Shown here: in pieces, positions 50,283 through 61,022 of the stretch
Layout of the letters: the number at the start of each line of letters is the position of its first letter
How positions within the stretch are numbered: position 1 is the first letter of the stretch
Assembly: GCA_902591025.1 (NCBI GenBank)
Contig: CACIZB010000001.1
Location: 124,001-188,000 of the forward strand
DNA: 64,000 nt
DNA from: an uncultured Pelagibacteraceae bacterium
Lineage (GTDB): Bacteria > Pseudomonadota > Alphaproteobacteria > Pelagibacterales > Pelagibacteraceae
Reading direction: 5' to 3'
Translations under genes and position numbers: made by a program
The notes under the pieces: model-generated
What the model was told of the DNA's origin: nothing
Database searches by the model: none
What the model saw: the letters and a program-made list of their open reading frames with translations, nothing else

Positions 50283-50774
50283 ATGAAAAAAAATAAAAAT
50301 TATAAAGTCTCAATAGTAATGGGAAGTCAGTCCGACTATAAAGTAATGAAATTAGCCACAAAAATCCTAAAAAATATTGGTGTTAAGTTTGAAACTAGAA
50401 TCATTTCCGCTCATAGAACACCTAAAAGAATGTATGATTTTGCTAATTCTGCTGAAAAAAATAATATTGGTGTAATAATTGCAGGGGCTGGTGGTTCAGC
50501 TCATTTGCCAGGTATGATTGCTTCACTAACATCTATACCTGTTTTAGGAGTTCCAATCGAAGGTAAAAAGCTTAAAGGATTAGATAGTCTATTATCGATA
50601 GTTCAAATGCCAAAAGGTATCCCTGTTGGAACTTTAGCAATAGGTGAAAATGGAGCTGTAAATGCTGCATTATTAGCTACTTCTATAATTTCAAACAATG
50701 ATGCTAAGATAAAAAAAAAATTAGATAATTGGCGATTATCACAAACAAAATCAGTTAAAAAATATCCTAAATAA
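50283..50774 (+). CDS. purE: 5-(carboxyamino)imidazole ribonucleotide mutase
   Basis: 163 aa; MGSQSDYKVM, ISAHRTPKRM, IAGAGGSAHLPGM. Confidence 0.97.
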   Translation: MKKNKNYKVSIVMGSQSDYKVMKLATKILKNIGVKFETRIISAHRTPKRMYDFANSAEKNNIGVIIAGAGGSAHLPGMIASLTSIPVLGVPIEGKKLKGLDSLLSIVQMPKGIPVGTLAIGENGAVNAALLATSIISNNDAKIKKKLDNWRLSQTKSVKKYPK

Positions 50775-50779
50775 TAAAG

Positions 50780-51826
50780 ATGTCTAAAAAAAATCTGGGT
50801 ATAATAGGTGGGGGTCAATTGGGAAGTATGCTCTCAGACGCAGCAAAAAAATTGAATATAAAAACCGTAGTTTATGCTGATGATATTGATTCTCCAGCGC
50901 AAAATTTTTGTAATGAATTTATTCAAGGAGAATACAGTGACAATGAGAAAATTAAAAAATTTATAAATAAAGTTGATGTTATTACATATGAATTTGAAAA
51001 TATTCCTTATGAAACTCTTGATAAAATGAATCAATTAAAACCTGTATTACCGAAGCCATCAGTAAATAGATTGATACAACATAGAATAGCCGAAAAAGAT
51101 TTTATTAATAAACTTAATATAAGAACAACTAGATATGTTTTGGTAGAAAAAAAAACCGACTTAGAAACTTTAAATGATTTCTTTCCGGGAATTTTAAAAA
51201 CCACAACTATGGGTTATGATGGTAAGGGACAATACCCTATAAAAAAAATTGAAGATTTGGATAATATAAATATCGATTTTTCTAAAGAATATATTCTTGA
51301 AAAATTAGTTAAACTTCAAAAAGAAATATCTGTGATTCTCACTAGATTTGGTAATAATAATTACGAAATATATGAACCCATTGAAAATACCCACCAAAAT
51401 CAAATTTTAAAATATTCAGAAATTCCAGCAAATATCAATAAAAAAATTTTAGATCAATCGAAAGAGTGGGCAACTCGAATTGCAGAAGAATTAAAATATA
51501 TTGGCACTTTATGTGTTGAATTTTTTATTGATAGAAATGAAAATTTATATGTGAATGAGATTGCGCCTAGAGTACACAATTCTGGTCATCTTACAATTAA
51601 CGCATATAATATCAGTCAATTTGAAAATCATGTAAGAGCTGTTTGCTCACTTGAAAAAATTTCTTTAAAAAAATTATCTAATGCAAAAATGATCAACTTA
51701 ATTGGAAAAGAGATCGAACCTTATCGGCAAAATCTCAAATTAAATGAACAAGAGTTCTTCTTTGATTATTTAAAAAAAGAGATTAAAGAAAAAAGAAAAA
51801 TGGGACACATAACAACATTAAAATAA
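50780..51826 (+). CDS. purK: 5-(carboxyamino)imidazole ribonucleotide synthase
   Basis: 348 aa; GIIGGGQLGSML, TTTMGYDGKGQ, NEIAPRVHNSGH. Confidence 0.97.
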   Translation: MSKKNLGIIGGGQLGSMLSDAAKKLNIKTVVYADDIDSPAQNFCNEFIQGEYSDNEKIKKFINKVDVITYEFENIPYETLDKMNQLKPVLPKPSVNRLIQHRIAEKDFINKLNIRTTRYVLVEKKTDLETLNDFFPGILKTTTMGYDGKGQYPIKKIEDLDNINIDFSKEYILEKLVKLQKEISVILTRFGNNNYEIYEPIENTHQNQILKYSEIPANINKKILDQSKEWATRIAEELKYIGTLCVEFFIDRNENLYVNEIAPRVHNSGHLTINAYNISQFENHVRAVCSLEKISLKKLSNAKMINLIGKEIEPYRQNLKLNEQEFFFDYLKKEIKEKRKMGHITTLK

Positions 51827-52294
51827 ATGCTAAAATCTATAGAAGCAAACTTTGATCACCCAGAAGTAAATAAACTTTTAACTAAACATTTCATTGAATT
51901 AAGAACTGTATCACCTGAAGGAAGTACACATGTATTAGATATTCATGGGTTAAAAAATCCAACAATAAAATTCTGGAGTTTGTGGCAAAATGATAATCTA
52001 TTTGGTTGTGGTGCTTTAAAGTTTTTAGATAAAGAACATGGAGAATTTAAATCAATTAGAATTCATGATAAGTTTAGAAATAAAGGTTACGGAATAAAAG
52101 TTATAGAACATTTAATTTATGAAGCAAAAAAATTAAATATTAAAAGATTAAGTATTGAGACAGGTGCAGGTAAATTTTTCGAACCGGCTAGGAAATTATT
52201 CGAAAAATGTGATTTTAAGCCTTGTAAGCCCTTCGCGCATTACAAAGAAGACATAAATTCAATATATCTCACAAGACTAATAAACAACGAATAG
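51827..52294 (+). CDS. GNAT family N-acetyltransferase
   Basis: 155 aa; FRNKGYGIKVIEHLIYEAKK, LSIETGAGKFFEPARKLFEK. Confidence 0.92.
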   Translation: MLKSIEANFDHPEVNKLLTKHFIELRTVSPEGSTHVLDIHGLKNPTIKFWSLWQNDNLFGCGALKFLDKEHGEFKSIRIHDKFRNKGYGIKVIEHLIYEAKKLNIKRLSIETGAGKFFEPARKLFEKCDFKPCKPFAHYKEDINSIYLTRLINNE

Positions 52295-52411
52295 ATAAAA
52301 AAAGAGATAAAATTATCAATTTTGTTGACAAATCTATATAAATTATAAAGAAAGTTAATATTACTTAATTATAAGTAATAAATTAACTAAACAAAAAGTA
52401 AGAAGATAAAT

Positions 52412-52618
52412 ATGAGTCTACAAGGTAAAGTAAAGTGGTTCAATCCAACCAAAGGTTTTGGTTTTATTGAAAGAGAAGATAAAGAAAAAGATGTGTTTGT
52501 ACATGTTTCAGCGGTAAGAGACGCTGGTATGAACGGTTTAGATGAGGGTCAGGCTTTGACTTTCGATGTTGAAGATGGTCCTAAAGGTCCTTCAGCAGTT
52601 AACTTAAAAACTGCATAA
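52412..52618 (+). CDS. Cold shock protein
   Basis: 68 aa; [30 protein letters not shown]. Confidence 0.97.
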   Translation: MSLQGKVKWFNPTKGFGFIEREDKEKDVFVHVSAVRDAGMNGLDEGQALTFDVEDGPKGPSAVNLKTA

Positions 52619-52635
52619 TTTTCACACTATCATTT

Positions 52636-52693
52636 ATTGGCTATAAATTTTTTGATTAATCTTGATTTAAGATTAATTTTATTTGTAGCCAAT
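52636..52693 (+). other. Long nested hairpin 3' of the cold-shock gene
   Basis: Outer ATTGGCTATAAAT/ATTTGTAGCCAAT, inner ATTAATCTT-gattt-AAGATTAAT; 18 nt after the csp stop. Confidence 0.75.
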
Positions 52694-52729
52694 AAACCAT
52701 TCAGTAGGTTATAAAAGATTAATTTTAAA

Positions 52730-53479
52730 ATGATCGGAATTTTAGGTGGAATGGGAACTCAAGCAGGACTTGATTTCTGTAATAAGTTAGCAGTTTTATA
52801 TAGAGGGAAAGTTGATCAAGATTATCCTCTATTCATTCTTTATAATAAATCAAATGTTCCTGGAAGGCCTGAGTCAATAGGTATTTATACTAAAAAGTTA
52901 ACAAACAAGATCAAAAGTAAAAAAAATAAAGAAAAATACCAATCGGTATTAAAAAGCTTAATCAAAGGTTGTCAGGTTTTAAAAAAAAGTAAGTGTAAAT
53001 TTATAGTCATACCCTGTAACACAGCACATTACTGGTACGATGATTTGAAAAAAAAAGTAAGTTTACCCATAATAAATATGCCAAAAGAAGTTTTCGACTA
53101 TACAAAAAATAAGTGTAAAACAAATTCAAAAATTGGATTACTTGCTACTGAGGGTACTATTAAAACAGGTATTTACAACAAATTTTTTGACAAAAAATTT
53201 AATATAATTTCTCCAAACTCATCTATTCAGAATAATTCAGTTAATAAAGCTATCAGATTAGTAAAAATGGGAAAAGTTAAAGAAGCTAATGGTATTATTA
53301 AATCCGCTATTAATTATTTAAACAAAAAAAAATGTAAAAAAATTATTCTCGGATGTACAGAACTCCCCATTGCTATATTCGCATTTAAGTCAATTAAAAC
53401 GATTAAATCTTCTAAAATATTTTTAGATCCTAATTTGATTTTAGCTAACGCAGCCATGAGACGATACCATCAAAAATAA
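52730..53479 (+). CDS. Aspartate/glutamate racemase family protein
   Basis: 249 aa; IGILGGMGTQAGLDF, IPCNTAHYW, ILGCTELPI. Confidence 0.92.
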   Translation: MIGILGGMGTQAGLDFCNKLAVLYRGKVDQDYPLFILYNKSNVPGRPESIGIYTKKLTNKIKSKKNKEKYQSVLKSLIKGCQVLKKSKCKFIVIPCNTAHYWYDDLKKKVSLPIINMPKEVFDYTKNKCKTNSKIGLLATEGTIKTGIYNKFFDKKFNIISPNSSIQNNSVNKAIRLVKMGKVKEANGIIKSAINYLNKKKCKKIILGCTELPIAIFAFKSIKTIKSSKIFLDPNLILANAAMRRYHQK

Positions 53480-53916
53480 TGCAAGTTAAAGAAAGACCAT
53501 ATATTTTATACGTGGCTGAAAAAATTTATTTTGCTATTTGCGATATTAAGAAAAAAAATCAAAGATTTTCAAATGATGAAGCGATACAAGATTTTATTGG
53601 TTCTGATTTATATAAAGAAATAAGTAGTGGCAAATTTCATGATAGATGGTTTGAGCAATTAAAACAAAATGATTATCTGGATAAAAAAACAAAAAATAAA
53701 ATACCAAATGAAACTATAGAACTTTTAAGAATTCAAAAAGATATGATGATTAAACAATTAATTCAGTTTCCAGACTTGTATTACACAAAAAATAATATTC
53801 CTTTAGAACTTTCTCAAAGAGCATTTGATCAACTTTGGAGAATATGTGAAAGTTATGAATTATGGTGTAAAGAGACAAAACAAAATAATCTTTTAAAATT
53901 AAATATTATTGATTAG
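53479..53916 (+). CDS. Hypothetical protein
   Basis: 145 aa ORF overlapping the racemase stop. Confidence 0.65.
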   Translation: MQVKERPYILYVAEKIYFAICDIKKKNQRFSNDEAIQDFIGSDLYKEISSGKFHDRWFEQLKQNDYLDKKTKNKIPNETIELLRIQKDMMIKQLIQFPDLYYTKNNIPLELSQRAFDQLWRICESYELWCKETKQNNLLKLNIID

Positions 53917-54229
53917 TTAGATTAAAAATCTCATTTGCTTTATCTATTTTATTTTTAATCAAAACATAAAAATCCTCACTTTCTAAAGTTTTTTTTTTTA
54001 TATTTTGAGTTTCATTTTCTTCAATAACACGTAACTTTGTTAAATTTTCAATCGGAGTTTTACCAGTGTACTGTGTGATGAGTTCATTTGATCCATAACT
54101 CAAACCAGCTTGAAAGGTATTACCAGTGGAGGATAAAGTATATACGGGACCTATCATTGCTGATGGAGAAGTGCAGCCATTTAATAAAATCACAACAATT
54201 AAAGCTAATAATATTTTTCTTTTAAACAT
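53906..54229 (-). CDS. Small putative lipoprotein
   Basis: 107 aa; lipobox-like VILLNGCTS. Confidence 0.7.
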   Translation of the reverse strand: MFKRKILLALIVVILLNGCTSPSAMIGPVYTLSSTGNTFQAGLSYGSNELITQYTGKTPIENLTKLRVIEENETQNIKKKTLESEDFYVLIKNKIDKANEIFNLTNQ

Positions 54230-54314
54230 AATTGCTAAATAATTTTAAGCATTTTGAAATACAACTCAAGGTAGTATTTAAAAATATTATTTTCATTATT
54301 AAATTTAACTAAAT

Positions 54315-55208
54315 TTGATGATCTTATGTAAGAATAAAAGTTCTATAAAACCTGAAATGATCAGAATATTTCCACTTATATTTATTTTACTTTGGTCTTC
54401 AGCTTTTATTACCACTAAGCCTATTGTTGACAATAGTGATCCATTTGCAGCTTTAGCTTTTAGATTTTTTTTTGTAGCCATAGGCTTTTATGTTTTTTGT
54501 ATTTTTTCCAAAAATTCAGTAATTATTAAGAGAAAAAGTTTTGTTGAATCTTTTTTAAGTGGTGTACTTTTTCATGGAGTTTATCTGGGAGGAGTATTTT
54601 ATTCTATCTCGATTGGGATGCCAACAAGTCTAGCTGCTCTTATTGTCACTTTACAACCTATTCTAACTAACGCTCTCAGTGGACCAATTTTAAATGAGAA
54701 AGTCTCAAAGAAACAATGGGCAGGAGTTTTTCTTGGATTTGGAGGAGCGAGTATAGTTTTAGGTTTAGATATAGGTTCAGATATTCCTTTTCTTGGATTT
54801 ATTGCAACTATTATAGCTTTAATCGCAATTACAACATCTACAATTTGGCAGAAAAAATTAAGTAACAATTTACCTTTATCTGTTAGTAATTTTTATCAAG
54901 CTATTGGAGGTTGTTTTTTTCATATTATAATAATTATTTTTTTTGTAGACCCTTTTATTTATTTTTCAAAAACTTTTTTGATAGCCATAAGCCATCAGAT
55001 TTTACTTGTATCTTTCGGAGCATTTACAATACTTATGTTTCTTATTAAGAAGAATTCGGCCAGTAAAACAGTCTCCGTATTTTTTTTGATTCCTCCTACG
55101 TCAGCTTTTATGGCATGGTTTTTCTTAAATGAAACACTTACTACATCAGATATTGTTGGATTTTTTATTGCATCAGTAGGTGTATATTTAGCAACAAGAA
55201 ATGAATAA
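54315..55208 (+). CDS. EamA/DMT family transporter
   Basis: 297 aa, 10 TM, two EamA repeats (ILLWSSAFITTKPIVD). Confidence 0.9.
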   Translation: MMILCKNKSSIKPEMIRIFPLIFILLWSSAFITTKPIVDNSDPFAALAFRFFFVAIGFYVFCIFSKNSVIIKRKSFVESFLSGVLFHGVYLGGVFYSISIGMPTSLAALIVTLQPILTNALSGPILNEKVSKKQWAGVFLGFGGASIVLGLDIGSDIPFLGFIATIIALIAITTSTIWQKKLSNNLPLSVSNFYQAIGGCFFHIIIIIFFVDPFIYFSKTFLIAISHQILLVSFGAFTILMFLIKKNSASKTVSVFFLIPPTSAFMAWFFLNETLTTSDIVGFFIASVGVYLATRNE

Positions 55209-55301
55209 TTGTATTTTTAAGTTATTAAAATGAATAAAAAGAATTCTAATTTTTATATTTAAAAAATTGATAAAAAGGGTTACTAATTAAAGAATTATAT
55301 A

Positions 55302-56990
55302 ATGCCTAAAATTAAATCTGACATAGAAATAGCAAGAAAAGCAAAAATGAAATCTATATCAAAGATTTTAGGCAAAATTAACGTACCTGATAATAGTAGT
55401 GCTTTTAGTCCTATGGGCAGGCATATAGCTAAAATTAATTTTAATTTTTTAAATAAACTTAAAAAAAAGAAAAATGGTAATTTAATATTAGTTTCAGCAA
55501 TTACGCCAACTCCTGCAGGAGAAGGAAAAACAACTACTTCTGTAGGTTTGAATGATGGTTTGAATAAAATTGGAAAAAATTCAATTGTTTGTTTAAGAGA
55601 ACCGAGTTTAGGTCCTGCATTTGGGATGAAAGGAGGAGCAGCCGGTGGAGGATATGCTCAAGTGGTTCCCATGGAACAAATCAATCTTCATTTTACTGGA
55701 GATTTTCATGCGATAACATCTGCACACAATCTTTTATCAGCATTAATCGATAATCATATTTATTGGGGAAATAAACTTAATATTGATGAGAAAAAAATTG
55801 TGTGGAAGCGTGTGTTGGATATGAATGACCGTGCTTTAAGATTTATAGACATAAATACTGATGGAGTTGCAAAGGATTTTAAGAGAATTGAGGGTTTTGA
55901 TATTACTGTTGCATCAGAGGTAATGGCAATTTTTTGTTTATCTAATGATTTAAAAGATTTAGAAAAGAGAATTGGTAATATAACTATTGCGTATAACAAA
56001 GATGGAAAGCCATTATTCGCTAGAGATCTCAATGCCCATGGTCCTATGACCGTACTACTTAAAGAAGCATTACGACCTAATGTAACTCAAACTTTAGAGA
56101 ATAATCCTGCGATTATTCATGGAGGGCCATTTGCGAATATTGCACATGGTTGTAATTCAGTTATAGCAACTCAAACTGCTCTTAAACTAGCTGATTATGT
56201 AGTAACAGAAGCTGGTTTTGGTGCTGATTTGGGCGCTGAGAAATTTTTAAACATCAAATGCAGAAAAGCTGGTTTCACTCCAAGTTGTGTGGTTATTGTT
56301 GCTACAATAAGAGCATTAAAAATGCATGGTGGATTAGAAAAGAAAGATTTGAAAAAAGAAAATATTAACTCTTTAAAAAAAGGTTTGGAAAATCTAGAGA
56401 GACATATTCAAAATATTAAAAAATTTGGATTAGAACCAATAGTTGCTATTAATAATTTTATAACGGATACCAATAAAGAAATAAAAATAGTCTTTGATTT
56501 TTGCAAAAAACTTAAAGTAGAGATAAGTGAATGTAAACACTGGGCTCAAGGTGGAAAAGGTACAACTGATTTGGCAAAAAAAGTTGTTAAAATATGCAAA
56601 AATTCAAATAAAAAGAAATTTAGATATTTATATAAAACCAGTGATAAATTATTAGAAAAAATTGATTTAATCGCGAAACAAATCTATAGAGCTAATAAAG
56701 TTGAGATCAATCAAGAGGTTAGAGATCAGCTTAAAATGTTTGAAAGCAGTGGATATGGCCATTTGCCGATTTGTGTTGCAAAAACTCAGTATAGCTTCTC
56801 TACCGATCCAAAGCTTAAAGGTGCACCATCAAATCATGAAATTTCAATTAGAGAAGTTAGATTATCCTCTGGTGCTGAATTCATTGTTGTTATTTGTGGT
56901 TCGGTGATGACAATGCCTGGTTTACCAAAAATCCCTGCAGCAGACTCTATCACATTAAACAAAAAGGGAGAGATTGAGGGATTATTCTAA
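55302..56990 (+). CDS. fhs: Formate-tetrahydrofolate ligase
   Basis: 562 aa; [36 protein letters not shown]. Confidence 0.98.
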   Translation: MPKIKSDIEIARKAKMKSISKILGKINVPDNSSAFSPMGRHIAKINFNFLNKLKKKKNGNLILVSAITPTPAGEGKTTTSVGLNDGLNKIGKNSIVCLREPSLGPAFGMKGGAAGGGYAQVVPMEQINLHFTGDFHAITSAHNLLSALIDNHIYWGNKLNIDEKKIVWKRVLDMNDRALRFIDINTDGVAKDFKRIEGFDITVASEVMAIFCLSNDLKDLEKRIGNITIAYNKDGKPLFARDLNAHGPMTVLLKEALRPNVTQTLENNPAIIHGGPFANIAHGCNSVIATQTALKLADYVVTEAGFGADLGAEKFLNIKCRKAGFTPSCVVIVATIRALKMHGGLEKKDLKKENINSLKKGLENLERHIQNIKKFGLEPIVAINNFITDTNKEIKIVFDFCKKLKVEISECKHWAQGGKGTTDLAKKVVKICKNSNKKKFRYLYKTSDKLLEKIDLIAKQIYRANKVEINQEVRDQLKMFESSGYGHLPICVAKTQYSFSTDPKLKGAPSNHEISIREVRLSSGAEFIVVICGSVMTMPGLPKIPAADSITLNKKGEIEGLF

Positions 56991-57949
56991 ATTAATAATT
57001 TAAGTTTTTTGTTACTAATAATTGTTTTTATCAAATTAACCATAAGGGGTATTTTTTTTCTGTCAATTTTTTTCAAAATGAAAGGTGCAATCTCTCTGGC
57101 TAATTGTTCTCCCTCTACAGTATCTTTTGGCATAAATTTTTTTTTAGCTAAATTAAATTTATAACCTTTTCCTAAAAAACTACCCATTTTACTATTTCTA
57201 CCTCCAGCCGCGCTAACATATAAATCCCCAACACCAGCGAGTCCTAGTGTTGTTTCCTCTTTACCATTAAAATATTTAGTAAGATATTTCATTTCATCAA
57301 TCGATTTTTGAAATAAGTTAGATGATTCATTTAAACTTTGTCCTGCTCCGACTATCATTGCATATATATTCTTTATTGCAGAACAAACCTCTACACCTAT
57401 AATATCTTTGGAGTATTCTGCCAAATAATAATTTGTGGAAATTATTTTTCCAATTAGCTTTGCTTTATTTAAATTCTTGTTTGCAATAATAACACTTGTT
57501 CTTTTTTTTTTCGCTAACTCTTTTGCTAAGCATGGTCCTTTTAAGATTGAAATATTCAATTTTTTGTAATTTTTTTCAAGTAGTTGAGAGATAGTTAAAA
57601 TTCTTTTATTTTTTTTTTCATATTTAAGTCCTTTTGTTAAGACTAAAATAGGCGTTTTAATTTCTAATTCACTTAATTCTTTACCAATAAAATCTATTCC
57701 AGACAAGCTTAATGCTATCACCATCAAATCATAATTTTCCTCCAATAAATTTTTTGAATATTTTCTAAATTTTAACTTTTTGGGAAGAATTATCTTTAAC
57801 GAAGAATGAAATTTTTTTTTTGAGGCTAAATTTTTGATAAAAACTTTATTATATGGTTCCGTGATGGTAACATCATTGTTGTTTTCTAAACATGGGATCG
57901 AAAAAGCTGAACCCATTGCACCACCTCCAATGATTAATATTTTTTTCAT
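56987..57949 (-). CDS. gpsA: Glycerol-3-phosphate dehydrogenase [NAD(P)+]
   Basis: 320 aa; [42 protein letters not shown]. Confidence 0.93.
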   Translation of the reverse strand: MKKILIIGGGAMGSAFSIPCLENNNDVTITEPYNKVFIKNLASKKKFHSSLKIILPKKLKFRKYSKNLLEENYDLMVIALSLSGIDFIGKELSELEIKTPILVLTKGLKYEKKNKRILTISQLLEKNYKKLNISILKGPCLAKELAKKKRTSVIIANKNLNKAKLIGKIISTNYYLAEYSKDIIGVEVCSAIKNIYAMIVGAGQSLNESSNLFQKSIDEMKYLTKYFNGKEETTLGLAGVGDLYVSAAGGRNSKMGSFLGKGYKFNLAKKKFMPKDTVEGEQLAREIAPFILKKIDRKKIPLMVNLIKTIISNKKLKLLI

Positions 57950-58049
57950 AAAATTTTCTTTTGTATAAATATTAATATAGGTTTATTTATAGTTTGAATA
58001 TAAAAAAATTAGTCGTAACTAACAGTGATACTTAAATAAGAAAATTAAA

Positions 58050-59171
58050 ATGAAAACTGATAAATGGAAACTATCTAAATTCTTATTAAATAAAAAGTTT
58101 AAATTTAATAGAGATTATATTCTAAAATATTTACCATCTACTTTATTAATTGATTCTTATAAAAACATATCAAAATGGAGAGGATATAATTCAACGCCAC
58201 TATTAAAATTGAATAAACTTAATAAAAAACTTAATCTTAAAAATATATTTTATAAAGATGAGTCAAAACGTTTTCATCTAAAATCTTTCAAAGCTCTGGG
58301 AGGAGCTTATGCGGTAGAAAAAGTTTCAAAAAAAGAAAAGAAAATAACAGTTTCATCAGCAACTGCTGGAAATCATGGAAGATCTGTAGCATGGGGGGCA
58401 AAAAGATTAAAATTAAAATGTAAAATTTTTGTTAGTCAATATGTAAGTGAAACTAGGGTAAACGAAATAGAAAAATTAGGTGCTGAAGTAATAAGAGTTA
58501 AAGGAAATTATGAGGCATCCTTAAAAAAATGCAAATTGGCATCAAAAAAGAACAATTGGAAAATTATCCAAGACGTATCAACAAAAAATTATAAATACAT
58601 TCCTCAACTAACAATGGCAGGATACTCTATCTTAATTAAAGAGATTTCAAATCAAACTAATGAGTATATTACTCATATATTTCTTCAAGCAGGTGTTGGA
58701 GGTCTTGCAGCAGGATTAGTGGCTGGAGTAGCAAAATATTTTAAAAGAATTCCTAAAATTATCATTGTTGAACCTGACAGGGCAGATTGTGTACTTCAAA
58801 GCATAAAGAGCAATAAACTAAAAAAAATAAGAATCAAAAAAGAGAGTATTATGGGTGGAATGTCATGTAATGAAATGTCCCTTTTGCCTTGGCAGATTTT
58901 AAAAAAAGCTAGTAACTGTTGTGTGACAATATCTGATAAAAATGTAGCCCGAACCGTAGCCAACTTAAAAGATAAAAAGTTTAGTAAGTTATCAATTATA
59001 GGAGGTGAATGTGCAACTCCTGGTGTTATTGCTTTAATTGGTATGTGTAACAACGTAAAATTAAGAAAATTGATTGATCTTAACAGAAATTCGAATGTTT
59101 TGTTAATTGGATGCGAAGGAAATGCAGATGTTAAACTCTATAAACAACTGCTATCTAAAGGCAGAAAGTAA
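58050..59171 (+). CDS. Diaminopropionate ammonia-lyase-like PLP enzyme
   Basis: 373 aa; DESKRFHLKSFKALGGAYAV, SATAGNHGRSVAWGAK, GGECATPGV. Confidence 0.85.
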   Translation: MKTDKWKLSKFLLNKKFKFNRDYILKYLPSTLLIDSYKNISKWRGYNSTPLLKLNKLNKKLNLKNIFYKDESKRFHLKSFKALGGAYAVEKVSKKEKKITVSSATAGNHGRSVAWGAKRLKLKCKIFVSQYVSETRVNEIEKLGAEVIRVKGNYEASLKKCKLASKKNNWKIIQDVSTKNYKYIPQLTMAGYSILIKEISNQTNEYITHIFLQAGVGGLAAGLVAGVAKYFKRIPKIIIVEPDRADCVLQSIKSNKLKKIRIKKESIMGGMSCNEMSLLPWQILKKASNCCVTISDKNVARTVANLKDKKFSKLSIIGGECATPGVIALIGMCNNVKLRKLIDLNRNSNVLLIGCEGNADVKLYKQLLSKGRK

Positions 59172-59181
59172 AAAAATTTAT

Positions 59182-60603
59182 ATGACAAAAAATGCACTTG
59201 TTTGGATAAGAGAGGACTTTAGAATTGAAAATAATCCTGCTCTCTCATATGCAACTCAAAATCATGAGAATGTATTAGCCTTATATATTTATAATAAAAA
59301 TGAGTTTGATCATATAAGAGAAGCTCAAAAGTGGTGGCTTTCAAAATCATTAGAAGCATTTGAAACTGAATTATCTAAATTTAAAGTTAATTTACAAATA
59401 CTTAATGGTGATGAACTTAACATATTTTCCAAAATTAATAAAAAAGACAATATCTCAATATATTGGAATAAAATTTATGAACCAGATGTAATTGCTAAAG
59501 GAAAAAAAATAAGAGATGTCTTTATTAAAAATGAGATTAAATACAAATATTTTAAAGGAAATATTCTTAATGAATTTCAAGAAATAACAAAAAATGATGG
59601 AACACCTTTTAAAGTATTTTCTCCTTTTTGGAGAAATGCTGAACAAAAATATCTAGAATTGCCGCCAATTAAAAATTACATAATAAAAAAAAAATCCAAA
59701 GAAATATTATTTTTTAAAAATAGTATTAAACCAAAAGATATTCTTCCAAAAAAAAATTGGTATAAAAAATTTGAAAATTATTGGAAAGTTTCTGAAAATG
59801 ATTCAAAAAAAGTTTTAAATAATTTAATCGAGAAAAAGATAAAAAATTATGGAACAGCAAGAGACTATCCATCTATTGAGGGTACATCTAGATTGTCACC
59901 ATATATAAAACATGGACAAATTCATGTAAGCACTATTTGGAAAAAGTGTGGTGAAATAAAATCTAAAGGAATTGGTTATAGAAAATATATAAACGAATTA
60001 GGTTGGCGTGAATTTTCCCACAGTTTGATTAATTATTTTCCAGAGTTCTTAAAAGGGAATTATAGAAAAGAATTTGATAAATTTCCTTGGATTAAAAATG
60101 AAAAATATTTGAAAGCATGGAAATCAGGTATGACAGGTTATCCAATTGTTGATGCTGGAATGAGAGAACTTTACGAAACTGGTTGGATGCATAATCGAAT
60201 AAGAATGATTGTTGGTTCTTTTTTAGTCAAACATTTAAGAATAAATTGGACTGAAGGTGAAAAACATTTCAGAAATTGTTTATTAGATTTCAATAAAGCT
60301 AATAATGTAGCTCAATGGCAATGGGTTGCAGGTTGCGGTGCTGATGCAGCACCCTATTTTAGGATATTTAATCCTATTCTTCAGGGTGAAAAGTTTGATA
60401 AAGAGGGTTTGTATGTAAAAAAATGGATTCCTGAATTGAGTAAAGTTCCACAAAAATTTATACATAAACCTTGGGAATTGGATATTAAATTACAAGAGTC
60501 TATCAAAACTATAATCGGAAAGGATTATCCAAAACCTATTGTAGTGCATGAAGAGGCACGTAACGCAGCTTTAAAAGCCTTTCAAAGCTTAAAAAAAAAT
60601 TAA
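59182..60603 (+). CDS. phrB: Deoxyribodipyrimidine photolyase
   Basis: Start set at MTKNALVWIREDFR; VDAGMRELYETGWMHNRIRM, FRIFNPILQGEKFD. Confidence 0.95.
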   Translation: MTKNALVWIREDFRIENNPALSYATQNHENVLALYIYNKNEFDHIREAQKWWLSKSLEAFETELSKFKVNLQILNGDELNIFSKINKKDNISIYWNKIYEPDVIAKGKKIRDVFIKNEIKYKYFKGNILNEFQEITKNDGTPFKVFSPFWRNAEQKYLELPPIKNYIIKKKSKEILFFKNSIKPKDILPKKNWYKKFENYWKVSENDSKKVLNNLIEKKIKNYGTARDYPSIEGTSRLSPYIKHGQIHVSTIWKKCGEIKSKGIGYRKYINELGWREFSHSLINYFPEFLKGNYRKEFDKFPWIKNEKYLKAWKSGMTGYPIVDAGMRELYETGWMHNRIRMIVGSFLVKHLRINWTEGEKHFRNCLLDFNKANNVAQWQWVAGCGADAAPYFRIFNPILQGEKFDKEGLYVKKWIPELSKVPQKFIHKPWELDIKLQESIKTIIGKDYPKPIVVHEEARNAALKAFQSLKKN

Positions 60604-61022
60604 GACACTCCTAAAAAATGATGAATTATGATTCTTTTTTGTGGCTTAAGTCTATGCTCAAACAAATATATTCCTTGCCAGGTTCCTAGAAGTAATTCAC
60701 CACTTTTTACACTTAATGAAATTTGATTATTGGTTAATGCTGATTTAATATGTGCGGGCATATCATCCTTTCCCTCGGTAGTATGTACATACAAGTTTTT
60801 ATTCATAGGAGCTAATTTATCAAAGTAATTAATTAAATCAGTTTGAACATCAGGATCTGCATTCTCTTGAATGATTAAAGATGCACTTGTATGTTGAATA
60901 CTTAAATTAATGATACCATCTTTAAATTTATTTTTTTCTATCCATTGGATTGTTTGATTAGTAAAATCATAAAGTTTTTGCCCATCAGTATTTATTTGTA
61001 AATTAAAAAAATCTTGTCTCAT
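60600..61022 (-). CDS. YjbQ family protein
   Basis: 140 aa; IQHTSASLIIQENADPDV, LLLGTWQGIYLFEHR. Confidence 0.93.
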   Translation of the reverse strand: MRQDFFNLQINTDGQKLYDFTNQTIQWIEKNKFKDGIINLSIQHTSASLIIQENADPDVQTDLINYFDKLAPMNKNLYVHTTEGKDDMPAHIKSALTNNQISLSVKSGELLLGTWQGIYLFEHRLKPQKRIIIHHFLGVS

